A stretch of 50,450 nucleotides of DNA from a virus. This document shows positions 33,814 to 44,300 of this stretch, piece after piece. The stretch is from IMG/VR virus record IMGVR_UViG_3300017751_000031, positions 1-50,450 of that record, one strand, 5' to 3'. Every line of letters begins with the position of its first letter. Positions within the stretch are counted from its first letter, which is position 1. Below the pieces are notes generated by a model. It did no database searches and was not told where the DNA came from. It saw only the letters and a program-made list of their open reading frames with translations. The position numbers were made by a program, and so were the translations under genes.

Positions 33814-34722
33814 TTACTGTCTATCAATGTTTATTAATATAGTTGTGTCAGTTGTTTTTGATATTGGAGTAGGTTGGGCTAATTTACCAACTGCTATTAA
33901 ATCTCTTTGATCATTATACAAACCAACGGTGGTTACATAAGGGGAAAATGATGCACTTGTTGCATAACCCCAAGGCAATCCATTAGAACCACTAGTAACT
34001 GATGGGTTTAGTGTATAATTAAATTCACTTTCCCCTATAGTACATTTATATTGTGTTTCATATACTGTATATGAACTAGAAAATGAACATGTTACATTTG
34101 TATTATCAACAAAAGTAGATATTTCTTCACTCCAATAGTCTCTAGTTCGTTCCCCTCCAGTTAAAACTATAATACCATGTTTATAAATAATATTACCTAC
34201 ATAAGTAGATCCAGAAATTAATCTTCCTTCTCCATCATCTGTATAACTTCCACTAAGAGTAGTAAATTCAAATGATTCAGGTTGAATATAATCTCCATAC
34301 ATATATTGAGGTATAGATAATACCCCAATAATAGAATTAGAAGCAGTTGGAAAATATCGTTTTGCTTCTAAAGTAGTATCTAAATAATTTTGATAAGAAG
34401 GGGAGTAAATTATACCAGTTATAGTACCATCAGGATTAAAACTAGCAGTTGAAACATTTGATAATTCTCCATTACTACCTGATAGGTAATTAGTGTAATA
34501 GAGTTGTTTAATTTGATTATAAACTAAAGATTGAGATTTTGAATTATCTGTAGGGCCAGTTTCGGTTTGGTTCTCTAAGTAATCTATATTTTTACCTAAG
34601 TATCTTCCTATATTAACATTACTCCCAGATAATGCACTTTGCCCCTCAAATCTAAATCCTTTATTTAAATGAAGAGGGGATACTATTACATCTTGCGCAT
34701 TGAGTGTTTTGAAAGCAGCCAT
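33814..34722 (-). CDS. structural protein with FNY/VGLYND C-terminal domain (302 aa)
   Basis: The N-terminus (MAAFKTLNAQDVIVSPLHLNKGF) is followed by a beta-rich body with a Tyr-rich segment (SFEFTTLSGSYTDDGEGRLI). The C-terminal 75 residues hold ESEFNYTLNPS, VTTVGLYNDQRDLIAVGKLAQP and TILINIDRQ. The same C-terminal block occurs in the next gene upstream, so the two are paralogues. It is probably a baseplate or fibre-attachment component because it lies between the baseplate giants and the collagen-like fibre. It is separated from its paralogue by only 3 bases. No T4 homologue recognised. Confidence 0.65.
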   Translation of the reverse strand: MAAFKTLNAQDVIVSPLHLNKGFRFEGQSALSGSNVNIGRYLGKNIDYLENQTETGPTDNSKSQSLVYNQIKQLYYTNYLSGSNGELSNVSTASFNPDGTITGIIYSPSYQNYLDTTLEAKRYFPTASNSIIGVLSIPQYMYGDYIQPESFEFTTLSGSYTDDGEGRLISGSTYVGNIIYKHGIIVLTGGERTRDYWSEEISTFVDNTNVTCSFSSSYTVYETQYKCTIGESEFNYTLNPSVTSGSNGLPWGYATSASFSPYVTTVGLYNDQRDLIAVGKLAQPTPISKTTDTTILINIDRQ

Positions 34723-34725
34723 TCA

Positions 34726-35757
34726 TTAGAAGTCTAATTTGATTCTTATTAATGCTTCTTTTGTAAAATTCTTTTGAATAGGTCTAGACAATTTAGCGGT
34801 TGCTACTAATTCATTTGAATCATTATATAAACCTACTGAAGTAGGATATACTTGAGGATTATTAATAAAATAATCATAAATTACCTCACCAGTAGAAGAA
34901 GCTATAAATGATGGGTTTTCTGAATAATTAAATTCTGAGTTTCTAGCTCTAATGAATACAAAATCAGATGTAATTGTTTCTTCTGAGTTTAAAGAAAATG
35001 ATGAACCTGATTGTAGTACACTGAGTAATTTTAAATTATTTTGCCCATCAGTATTAGAAGTTATAGTAGTATCTAAATTAACACCATAAGTAGGATCATC
35101 TAAAGCAGCTCCATTTAATATTATAGTAGAAGTATCAGGTAAAAATAACCCATAAGAACCAATAGTTGTACTTTGACCATTAGCTCCAGCATACCCTTCA
35201 TTAGCATATGCACTTCCTTCAGACCCACTTACAATTTCAAATGCTCTTTGAGTGCCATAATAAGTAGGTAAAGTTACATCTTTAGAATTATCAGTTAAAG
35301 TTAAAACCCTAGTATTTCCATCACTAATGGTTAATTCGAAAGAACCAGGTAAAAGTTTTTCTTTATATCTAGCTCTATTTATATTTAAAACATAAAAATA
35401 TTGGTTAGTAGTTACACCCCCAAAGCTAAAATCAGAATCTTCATCTTCTAATACTAAACTTCTATATTGCCCATAAATTGTTCTAGAAAATGATAATTCA
35501 GTAGATACATTTGGGTTAAATGCTAAACTGCCTCTTCCGTTTTTATCTGCAAAAGCAATATCAAATTGTACTTCGGCATCAGTTGCTGTTGGGGTAGATT
35601 GATAAACAGCTAAATAATAATCCCCGGATCTATCTCCTTCTTGGGTAGCACTATAATAAAATTGAGATAGGTTTGGTTGATTTCCACTCCATACTGTTGC
35701 TGATACAGTGTCCGCACTTACTAAAAAATCTTCGGTTTCTAATCTTTTAAATCCCAT
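34726..35757 (-). CDS. structural protein with FNY/VGLYND C-terminal domain (343 aa)
   Basis: The product begins MGFKRLETEDFLVSADTVSATVW and has the same C-terminal block as its downstream paralogue (NSEFNYSENPSF, PTSVGLYNDSNELVATAKLSRP, LIRIKLDF). Its middle part (about 45-240) differs, with YYLAVYQST and EFELTISDGN-like beta strands. This shared C-terminus with different N-terminal bodies suggests a common docking surface on the baseplate. It follows the 219-residue gene with a 6-base gap. Role is inferred from context. Confidence 0.65.
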   Translation of the reverse strand: MGFKRLETEDFLVSADTVSATVWSGNQPNLSQFYYSATQEGDRSGDYYLAVYQSTPTATDAEVQFDIAFADKNGRGSLAFNPNVSTELSFSRTIYGQYRSLVLEDEDSDFSFGGVTTNQYFYVLNINRARYKEKLLPGSFELTISDGNTRVLTLTDNSKDVTLPTYYGTQRAFEIVSGSEGSAYANEGYAGANGQSTTIGSYGLFLPDTSTIILNGAALDDPTYGVNLDTTITSNTDGQNNLKLLSVLQSGSSFSLNSEETITSDFVFIRARNSEFNYSENPSFIASSTGEVIYDYFINNPQVYPTSVGLYNDSNELVATAKLSRPIQKNFTKEALIRIKLDF

Positions 35758-35763
35758 AGCTTA

Positions 35764-36423
35764 TTATGTTGTAGTTTTATTAATAGTTACTGGGATAGTA
35801 ATTCTAGCACCACTATCTAATCCTACTACTGTTAAAGTTGTTCTAATTGCAGTTTGTGAACCAAATAATGTATTTACAGTAGTTGCTTTTAGATTGATTT
35901 GAGATCCAATTACAGTTTTAGATACATTAGTACCTAAAGTAGTAGTAGCATTTTGAGCAGTAGCTGCTTCACTATTAATACCCATTCCTGTAAAATTATT
36001 CATTAATCTAACATCAGCTATTGTTGCTGAGTATCCACTTGTTTCAAAGGTTTGCTCGTTATCTAAATAATTTAGAGTTTGTGGGGTAATTGCTAATTGA
36101 GCCCCTTGTTTTAGGGTAATAGCGCTATAACCTAAATTAAGTACTGGTAATTTAGCTGTACCACGAGGTAAAGTTGCCAGTTTATATTTCATGATTTGAC
36201 TTTCGTCAGGAAAAGCTTCTAGTAATGGCATGCCATCAATTGCTTCTCCATAATATGATGAACCCGAGGGGTGAGCTGGGTTGAACATTGTGTAGTCTAT
36301 CTCATCATCAGATAGAGCAAACTGTGTAATGCTAAAAGAACCATCACCACGAGCGAGTAATTCACGTCCTTTTTTTGTTAAAATGGCATCAACAGTTATT
36401 ACAGTATTATTTAAATATCCCAT
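35764..36423 (-). CDS. conserved structural protein (219 aa)
   Basis: The N-terminus MGYLNNTVITVDAILTKKGRELLARGDGSF, of which the part ILTKKGRELLA is most distinctive, is a pattern I have seen in structural genes of uncultured T4-like phages, but I cannot name the family. The rest is beta-rich with a Thr-rich C-terminus (TTVNTLFGSQTAIRTTLTVV). There is no membrane segment or enzyme motif. The promoter-like element lies 19 bases upstream, so it probably heads a transcript that includes the two VGLYND paralogues. It is likely a baseplate or tail-fibre adaptor. Confidence 0.65.
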   Translation of the reverse strand: MGYLNNTVITVDAILTKKGRELLARGDGSFSITQFALSDDEIDYTMFNPAHPSGSSYYGEAIDGMPLLEAFPDESQIMKYKLATLPRGTAKLPVLNLGYSAITLKQGAQLAITPQTLNYLDNEQTFETSGYSATIADVRLMNNFTGMGINSEAATAQNATTTLGTNVSKTVIGSQINLKATTVNTLFGSQTAIRTTLTVVGLDSGARITIPVTINKTTT

Positions 36424-36442
36424 TTTGTTATATAATTATATG

Positions 36443-36452
36443 TTATAAATAT
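36443..36452 (-). promoter_or_regulatory. ATATTTATAA element upstream of 219-aa gene
   Basis: The coding strand reads ATATTTATAACATATA, 19 bases before the ATG. Confidence 0.5.
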
Positions 36453-36453
36453 G

Positions 36454-39400
36454 TTATTCTATTAGTTTTTTATCTTCTAAGTCCTTAATTATTAAATTAG
36501 GATCTATATTTATTTCTTCTACTGGAAATTCTGGAAGGATTACACCAGGAGATGTAGAAGGAACAACTGTAGTTACTGATCCACTTATAGAAGGAAAATA
36601 AGGTTTTGGTGTATTTAAAATAACTGTTCCTTTTTCTTCCATAAATCTACGTACTACAAAAAAGTCAAAATTAGTTGTAAAATCTTCAATAGGGGGAGAA
36701 ACTGTTACCCTTAAATTACCAGACTCTGCGGGAGGAGATATACTAATGATTTTATGAACTTTATTTTCATTATTTTCAAATTTAATCTCATCCTCTAACT
36801 CTAAGCTCCAAAATTTAGTAATATTAGGAAAAGTTACAAAGCTAGGTTCTTGACCAAATGGAAATTTAGGCCAAGTAGAAGGAACATAAGGGATATCTAC
36901 TTGTTTTAATTCATTATCATAAGCTTCGTTTACTTTTTCTGATTGCATTTCTAAAACACTTCCTGTAGTATTAGCTACTACCCTCCAATATGGTTTTACA
37001 GCACCTTCTGGTGGGGCTGATTTAGTATTACTTAATATAAATCTATCAAATTGAATACCACTATGAGGGTCAGCTTGTGGGTAGAAATAATTTTGAAATT
37101 TTTTACCAAGATCATTTCTTGCAAAAAATCCTCCATGTGATATTTTAATATTATCTCCTTGTGTAAAATAAGGGCGTTGAAAAATTCCTGCTGATCTTGG
37201 TTTTACTTTTGCTTTGATTGTCCATCTACATTTAACCCAGGTTCCAGTATAATTACCATTATTATTACTATTTAATAAACTAGATACATCATATGATAAA
37301 CCATTATTTACCATATAACTTTTTATATCATCTCTATGGAAGTCAATACGTACATAACCATTAAATTTTTTAACATGTTTGCTAAATTTTCTCATATAAC
37401 TTACACTATGGGATGATATCCCAGTACTAGTGTTTGGGTTTGTATGGATAAATTCTAATACAACATCACTAATACTTAAACTTGCCATTTTATTATCCAC
37501 TAAAGCTCTAAGATAATAATTACCCACTCGTTTGTAATTATATTTTTCACTACTTTCAAAAAAACCTTGATCATCATCAGTTAACTGTCTAATAATAGGA
37601 GTAGTTTCAAAAGTATGTTCAAAACCAAAACTATAATTATCTGATAAAGGTTTACCATTACCTGAACCCTGAGGAGCAAGATTATCATCAATAGGAAATG
37701 AAATTGTTCCTGTACTTGGATTATAAGAAGAAGTGACATTAACCCCTGAACCTGAAGTTGCAAAATCTGGGGAGAGTTGATTTAAATTAGTATTAGTAGT
37801 AATGTTTACATCATACCTATCAATCCCAGCAAAAGTTCTTTGATTTGTTGTTGGAAACGCTGAACTAGAGGCTCTAAAAGAATAATCGTTAAAATCAGGT
37901 GGTTCGGGTTGTGGGGGATTTATACCTGTAAAATTTATTGAACCTGTGGCTTCTCTTCCTCCTATTTGAGTATATAAAATAGGAGTTGGTATAACACCTA
38001 CATGTTTAACTCTATGGTCAGTGTTTAACATTATTAATGATTCATCCTCTTTGACACTAGTAGATAAAGTTAAAGTAGAACCATCTTCAAAAGTACCTTC
38101 TAAATTATAATAATTATAACTACCTAATCGAGGGTTAAATCTATTACCATTAGCATCAAATATATACTTCATATCTAATGTAGTTGTACCTTCTAATAAA
38201 GGATATAGATCATAAATTCTATTAAAATATCCAAAATATGCTTTATTAATATCTATATTAGAAATCCTACCAAAAGTACCTTCATCACCATCTGTAAATA
38301 TATTATACTGTTGAGCATTAGATCTAGATCCTAGATATCTTGAGTTTGCAGAAGAAGCTTTTGTATAATTTGATTCAGGTACAGTTGCTCTAACTGCTTC
38401 ATCTTTTAGGATTTGGTCAAAGTTTACAGGATAAAGAGACCCACTAGTTGGTGAACTATAATCTACGTCTTGCAATCGAGCATTTGGTCTATCATTTACA
38501 ATATTAGAAAGTAAAGGGTTACAATCATCATTTAACTCTAAGTAATTGTTAAATGTAACTGGAACTTTATCATCTGTTGGAGGTACAGGTGCACCTATAC
38601 TCATAGTATAAGAAGTAGCTATTAAAGAAGAATTAAAAGATTGGGTATTAGTATTATCAACAGATAATGATAATCTTAAAGTATCTCCGGGGGAAATTAA
38701 ACCTGTAGTAAGAGGATATTTTATTGTAATTGATGGTTTATTAAGAATATCTGTTGAAGATATATATTCTGTAGATGAAGCTAATAAACTAGATCCTTTA
38801 TATATGTTTAATGAAGCAGTTCTCCAAGTAATTACATTATCCCCACTTCCTTCACCTCCATATTCAAATTCACTATCATCATAACTAGCTGTACCATAAT
38901 GAGAAGGTCTAACAACATCTAAGGATAAATAATCTAGATTAACAGAAGCAGTTAACCCAACATTTGTAGATAGATTAGTTTCAAAGGTATATATACCATC
39001 TTCTCTATATGAAGATCTAGATTCTGAATAGTTTACATATACTGCTTCTATTTCATTAGGGGGAGGACCAACTGGTGTACTTCCAGTCCCGTAAGATCCT
39101 GTTCCATAATTATCATTTCCGTATCCCCTATCTGCAGATCCAGTTGAAGTTAAAACATAAGCTTTATATGGACGGTGGAAATATCTATTATACTTAAATC
39201 TATTAGTATCTCCTTCTCCAATATTACCTCTACCTCTAGTAAGCCAAAGGGATTGAGAAGGCTTAACTTCAATAATAAATTGATTATCAGGAGTGAGATA
39301 AGTTATAGTATTATTAGAAGGAGAAACTAATTCAACATCATATAAATTATTATAGGAATATTCACCTGTTTTTTTAGTATCTAAATGTTCTTCTCCTTCT

Positions 39401-41286
39401 ACTAAAATATTACCACTAGTTTCATGATAATAATATTTTATCTCACCACCCCCTGATGTTTTAAAAGTAGGACCTATTTGTATAGCATTAGCTTGTGATG
39501 TGTAAGATTGAAAATCAGATGAAGTTATTGTTATATAACTACTTGTAGCATCAATAAAAAATGGTAATTCTGGAGATATGTAGAAAGGGGCTGTATCATA
39601 ATCTCTTTCTGTAGATCCTGTTCTAAATTGTTTTAAAGGGTCATAATAGTCACCTCCAACACTAACTAAATCATCTCCTACATAATAATTAGCATTAGCC
39701 CATCCTCTAAAAAATTGTTCAGATGGATAATTAGAAGAAGCAGAAGGGAAAAACCCTTGAGGGATAGATTCACTTATATTAGTTGTAAGTACAGGTTCAA
39801 CAATATTTCCTGATGATGAGGCATATACAACATATTGTCCTTCTGCTAAGAAATTATGATTAGTACTTGCGAAATTTTGAGAATCAACAGCAAAAGTTGT
39901 ATCTACATTCTCTTGATCTACAAATAAATGAGAATATTCATTATATTTAGTAATATTATGTAAATAATAAGTTTCGGGGTAATTTCCATTAGCTGAATAT
40001 AATAAACTACCTTGGGCGTCAAAAGGATTATATAATATAAATCTACTCCATATAGATTTTTTAATAAAATCAGATAAAATTGTACCTCCAAAAGAGATAT
40101 TATTCATTTTTATATGTTTCACTTTATAACCATCATTCCATAACCAAGCATATCCTGCTGAATTAGGGTAAAAATTAGGATCTATAAAATCAGATTCAGG
40201 TAATCCCCAATCAATAGCAAATGGTTGGGAAATGGATCCTGAACCAAATGATGCTGTTTGGGTAATACATGCAACTACATAATCTTTATCTATACTGGTT
40301 ACTTCTCTTTCATAGTAACCAGGAATTATATCATTGTAAAATTTAATATCTACAATTGATCCTGATCCTGCAGCTATACTGCTAGATAAGGGGTTGGCAT
40401 TTGGAATTGCACTACCTATTTTAGAAACTCCTAATTTAAAATAACCACTAGAAGCAGGATTTGATCCTTCAAATGTAACACTTTCTAAATCAAATCTATG
40501 ATAAAATAGATCTTCTCCACTTCCACTTATAATAATTTGTACTTCTCCATATGGGTCTGAAGGGGTAGATGCAGGAGCCACTGAGGAAGATAATGCTGTT
40601 AAATAATAGATAATATCTTCTTGACTGTTATTATCTTTAATATCAATGTATATTTCAGTACTATCTTCTTCATTTGTACCACCTTCACTGCCAATGCTGC
40701 CTTTATTTAATCTAAAATAGCTAGCTCCAGGATCAGCTGATGAGGTATTAGTATTAAAAGTATAATTAAAATCTTGTGATCCACTATAATATGCAAATAT
40801 TTTTTTAGATCTAGATAAATTTTCTAAAACAAAATAATCATATATAAGAGAAGTAGATGGAGAAGGTACAGTAGGTTTTATGATGATGATTGGATCTTTT
40901 ACCTTTTCGTCATTACTATCATCAACTACACCTGAGGAACAGTCATATATTTCTCTTACTATACCTATACTATCAACTAGTATAGCCTTTTGGGGTGTCG
41001 ATCTTGAATTTATGGTAATACCCCACCATTTGTTCCGACCATTTAATGAAGATAATTGTTCATCAGTATAAATTATACTACCTTTACGTATAGCACTATA
41101 GGAATGTTGAGAATATCCAGGGGTATAACCTAAGTTTTGAGGGTTAAAATAAGTACAAGTAACTTCCTCACCATCAGTTCCTACTGGCGTTAATAGAAAT
41201 GGATTTAATCGAATATTTATTCCATCTCTATAGTTACCCCCAGTACCATCGTCGGGTTGGCGAAATCTAAAATCGTCTACAGCCAT
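36454..41286 (-). CDS. giant virion structural protein (1610 aa)
   Basis: This is the largest product in the window. It begins MAVDDFRFRQPDDGTGGNYRDG and is made mostly of beta-type sequence rich in Ser, Tyr, Asn and Thr, with recurring NYSESRSSYREDG- and SGDTLRLSLSVDN-like blocks. The C-terminal 300 residues include a distinct globular domain (HVKKFNGYVRIDFHRDDI; FYPQADPHSGIQFDRFIL; SLELEDEIKFEN) and end in an acidic helix (LIIKDLEDKKLIE). No enzyme motif or coiled coil is seen. Its place downstream of the gp6 and 1429-residue genes matches the T4 region of gp7-gp10, so a peripheral baseplate or tail-fibre network role is likely, but I see no direct T4 homology. The promoter-like element ends 13 bases before the ATG. 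Confidence 0.65.
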   Translation of the reverse strand: MAVDDFRFRQPDDGTGGNYRDGINIRLNPFLLTPVGTDGEEVTCTYFNPQNLGYTPGYSQHSYSAIRKGSIIYTDEQLSSLNGRNKWWGITINSRSTPQKAILVDSIGIVREIYDCSSGVVDDSNDEKVKDPIIIIKPTVPSPSTSLIYDYFVLENLSRSKKIFAYYSGSQDFNYTFNTNTSSADPGASYFRLNKGSIGSEGGTNEEDSTEIYIDIKDNNSQEDIIYYLTALSSSVAPASTPSDPYGEVQIIISGSGEDLFYHRFDLESVTFEGSNPASSGYFKLGVSKIGSAIPNANPLSSSIAAGSGSIVDIKFYNDIIPGYYEREVTSIDKDYVVACITQTASFGSGSISQPFAIDWGLPESDFIDPNFYPNSAGYAWLWNDGYKVKHIKMNNISFGGTILSDFIKKSIWSRFILYNPFDAQGSLLYSANGNYPETYYLHNITKYNEYSHLFVDQENVDTTFAVDSQNFASTNHNFLAEGQYVVYASSSGNIVEPVLTTNISESIPQGFFPSASSNYPSEQFFRGWANANYYVGDDLVSVGGDYYDPLKQFRTGSTERDYDTAPFYISPELPFFIDATSSYITITSSDFQSYTSQANAIQIGPTFKTSGGGEIKYYYHETSGNILVEGEEHLDTKKTGEYSYNNLYDVELVSPSNNTITYLTPDNQFIIEVKPSQSLWLTRGRGNIGEGDTNRFKYNRYFHRPYKAYVLTSTGSADRGYGNDNYGTGSYGTGSTPVGPPPNEIEAVYVNYSESRSSYREDGIYTFETNLSTNVGLTASVNLDYLSLDVVRPSHYGTASYDDSEFEYGGEGSGDNVITWRTASLNIYKGSSLLASSTEYISSTDILNKPSITIKYPLTTGLISPGDTLRLSLSVDNTNTQSFNSSLIATSYTMSIGAPVPPTDDKVPVTFNNYLELNDDCNPLLSNIVNDRPNARLQDVDYSSPTSGSLYPVNFDQILKDEAVRATVPESNYTKASSANSRYLGSRSNAQQYNIFTDGDEGTFGRISNIDINKAYFGYFNRIYDLYPLLEGTTTLDMKYIFDANGNRFNPRLGSYNYYNLEGTFEDGSTLTLSTSVKEDESLIMLNTDHRVKHVGVIPTPILYTQIGGREATGSINFTGINPPQPEPPDFNDYSFRASSSAFPTTNQRTFAGIDRYDVNITTNTNLNQLSPDFATSGSGVNVTSSYNPSTGTISFPIDDNLAPQGSGNGKPLSDNYSFGFEHTFETTPIIRQLTDDDQGFFESSEKYNYKRVGNYYLRALVDNKMASLSISDVVLEFIHTNPNTSTGISSHSVSYMRKFSKHVKKFNGYVRIDFHRDDIKSYMVNNGLSYDVSSLLNSNNNGNYTGTWVKCRWTIKAKVKPRSAGIFQRPYFTQGDNIKISHGGFFARNDLGKKFQNYFYPQADPHSGIQFDRFILSNTKSAPPEGAVKPYWRVVANTTGSVLEMQSEKVNEAYDNELKQVDIPYVPSTWPKFPFGQEPSFVTFPNITKFWSLELEDEIKFENNENKVHKIISISPPAESGNLRVTVSPPIEDFTTNFDFFVVRRFMEEKGTVILNTPKPYFPSISGSVTTVVPSTSPGVILPEFPVEEINIDPNLIIKDLEDKKLIE

Positions 41287-41299
41287 ATATTATACTTTA

Positions 41300-41309
41300 T
41301 TATAAATAT
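41300..41309 (-). promoter_or_regulatory. ATATTTATAA element upstream of 1610-aa gene
   Basis: The coding strand reads ATATTTATAATAAAGT, 13 bases before the ATG. Confidence 0.5.
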
Positions 41310-41316
41310 TTTTTAT

Positions 41317-44300
41317 TTAAGAATATGAACTACAATTTCTTGTTGATGTAAATCTAGTTCCATTCCAATATCTTACTATACTACCATCCGAATAATACCC
41401 TGCAGAAGTAAATGAAGGTACTCCTGTATTAGTATAAACTGCGGTTGCTGTAGATAGATAAGTTGAATCAATTCTAAATTCTTGTGTTATATCATTACAA
41501 GCTAAAAGTGGTGTAGATACATGATACCCAAGATATACATTAATTAATTCTAAATTTTCTTGTAAATCACTAACTGATCCTGAAATTGATGCCCCTACAT
41601 TTAACCATCCATATGGTACTGATGATGTAACATGAGCTATTCTAGTTAATGAAGAAGTAAGTACTGGGTAGTAAGAGTTATTTATTGATTCTGAATAATT
41701 AACATTTATAATACTACCTGTAAATACTGTTGGAGCAGTTATATTACCATATATGTCTACTTCAAATCCACTACTACTCCGTTCTGCTGATCCTGTTGCC
41801 ATACTAAATTCTAAGGTTGGTGCTGCTTCTTGTAAAGCACTAGCAGTTGCTCTAAATGTTTGATTAAAATTCCTATAGTTTAGAGGTTCATCGGGTACTC
41901 TTAATTCAAAACTAGCTGTTCTCCAAACATTAGATCCTGTTAAATCATAAAATGGAGGAAAAGCTACGTTAGCATCAACATAAGATATATCTCCTACTAT
42001 AGTAAAATTACTCCCAGATGGTGGGGTTATAACTCCTAAATAATCTACATCAAAATCTGTAGTGAATATTAAGTCATCTTGAGTTAAAGCATCGGGTATT
42101 CCTGCAGAAGAGGTATATATTAAATATTCATTGTCTGATCCAGAAAAAGCTTGTATTTTATATAGATATTCAGGAATATTTTCCCAACTGTAGTAAGCAT
42201 GACATAAATCATCTTTTCCTCCTATTTGTAACTTTGTGTTTATAGTTGAACCACTAAATTCTCCATTATATAATTCACGTTGATCATCTCTATCATAGCC
42301 AATAAGCCCAAGAATAGAAGGAGTAAATTCTACCCAACTTTGAGTAATATTAAACCTATTATTTAAAGTATTAGGTTGAACTGGGGGTGATAAAATATCT
42401 TGTACATAAGAACCAAAATATTCAATTCCATTATAAGGTTCAAACATACCCGCGGTTCCTCCCATAAATTTATATACTGGACCACTATTGTAATTTTGGA
42501 CAAAGGGTTTTAGAGAAGCAGTTAGTTGTTCATCTTTAAAGCTTACATTTATAGACCTTTGTTTATTTCTCTCAAGAATATGTTGTTTTACTACTACACC
42601 AGAACTTAAACTTGTTCTAGCAGGAGTAAAATCTTTAATCATTTTAAATAATGAATTATCAAAGTATTTTATTAAACGAATAAAATCTTTAATATCATAA
42701 CTATGTAAATATTTTTCAAAATAAGTATCTCTTAAAGTATCTAAATCTGGGTAATTATAACGTGACTCGGATACTTGTCTTGGATCTCCTATGTAATCCC
42801 CCATATTAAAATTACCTACTTGAGCTATAATATCATTGTCTACTTGGTTAGTAGGGGAAAAAGATACTTCTAAGTAATTAATATTAGGTGTATAATTTTG
42901 AGTTGTATAAGACTTTTGTTCTAAAGAAGATAAGGGAGATAAAGTATCTCCTGATGGAATTAAGTTGTTTTCAAGAGTTATTTTATCTGTGATACGATTT
43001 TTAATACCAACAGGTGATTGATTTAAATAAATATTTTCTTTATTACTTGAAAAACTAGCAGAAGAAATATAAAAATCACTGTGAGTAGAGAAAGAAGAAG
43101 TTATACTAGATCCTGAAGTTTTAGGGTGAATTGATTCTCTAGAATTAATATCTAACATTGACCCTAAAGATGCTCTAAATATTAATTCATTAGGAGTTGA
43201 ATTTAATGAATTTCCTAAAACTGAATAAGGGTTTAAAACATAATTATCAAATGAAGATTGACTTATTTCTGAGTTAAAGTATCTAATTTCTTGATAAGAC
43301 CCTGAAAAGTATGTGTATCCAGGCAAACTAGCAGATGAAGGGAAGTGTATAGAACTTACAGACCTATAATAACTAGAGGTAGTAAAAGTAGATTTATTAG
43401 ATTGATGTAGTATACTATTATTTTCTTTATTTGCTACATATAGACTTGCAGTTGAAATAGTTTCACTACCTACAGTTGTCATTACAGACCACCAATTTCC
43501 ATCAAATACAGGTAAAAATACACTAGCTGTTGGGGCACCACTTACTATACCTTCAGGGTAAAATGTAATTTTACCATATGAATTTTCAGGATTAGATATT
43601 GAACCAGAGTAAGAACCACTAGTATAACTAGATCCAGTATAACTTAATACTAAAGCAGATTGATTTACATCTCCAGTCCATAATAATTGATTTATATTTT
43701 CAGTTGGAATTCCTAAAGTTTTAAATCTAAATTGTACTGTTTTTGGAGAGGTAACACCCCAGTTAGAATTAGGGCTAAATGAAGATGAGAATGTATTAGT
43801 ACCATCTACATCTAAAACTTTATTATATACTCTACTTTCTAATTCCCAATTTTGAGTTGTATCTAATGCTTGGTCTCCAAATTCATTTACTTGCAAGATA
43901 GTATCAGGAATACCATAAGAAGTAATTAATGCTTTTAATCCAGCTACTGTACCTTTAGTTTTAAGTAAATATGGAATATTATGGTAGATACGTTTGTATA
44001 ATCGCTTATTTACATCATCTAATGGTATTGTATCATTTGAAGCAGATATTAATGTATCTATATATTCTGACCCAGTAGTTGGGAAATTATTGCCTGTAGG
44101 GGTAATGCCAAGGAATGCTTCATATAAATCATTAGTATTAAAATTATTTGAGTATAATTTAACTCCAAAATCTCTAATAGCATCAGCTACTAAATCTTTA
44201 GATATACCATAATCTAATCTATTATCAGCATTAAATCGATTTACTAAGTCTTTTGTATAGATCCAAATATTATCAAAATGTTGACCTACCATATCAACAA

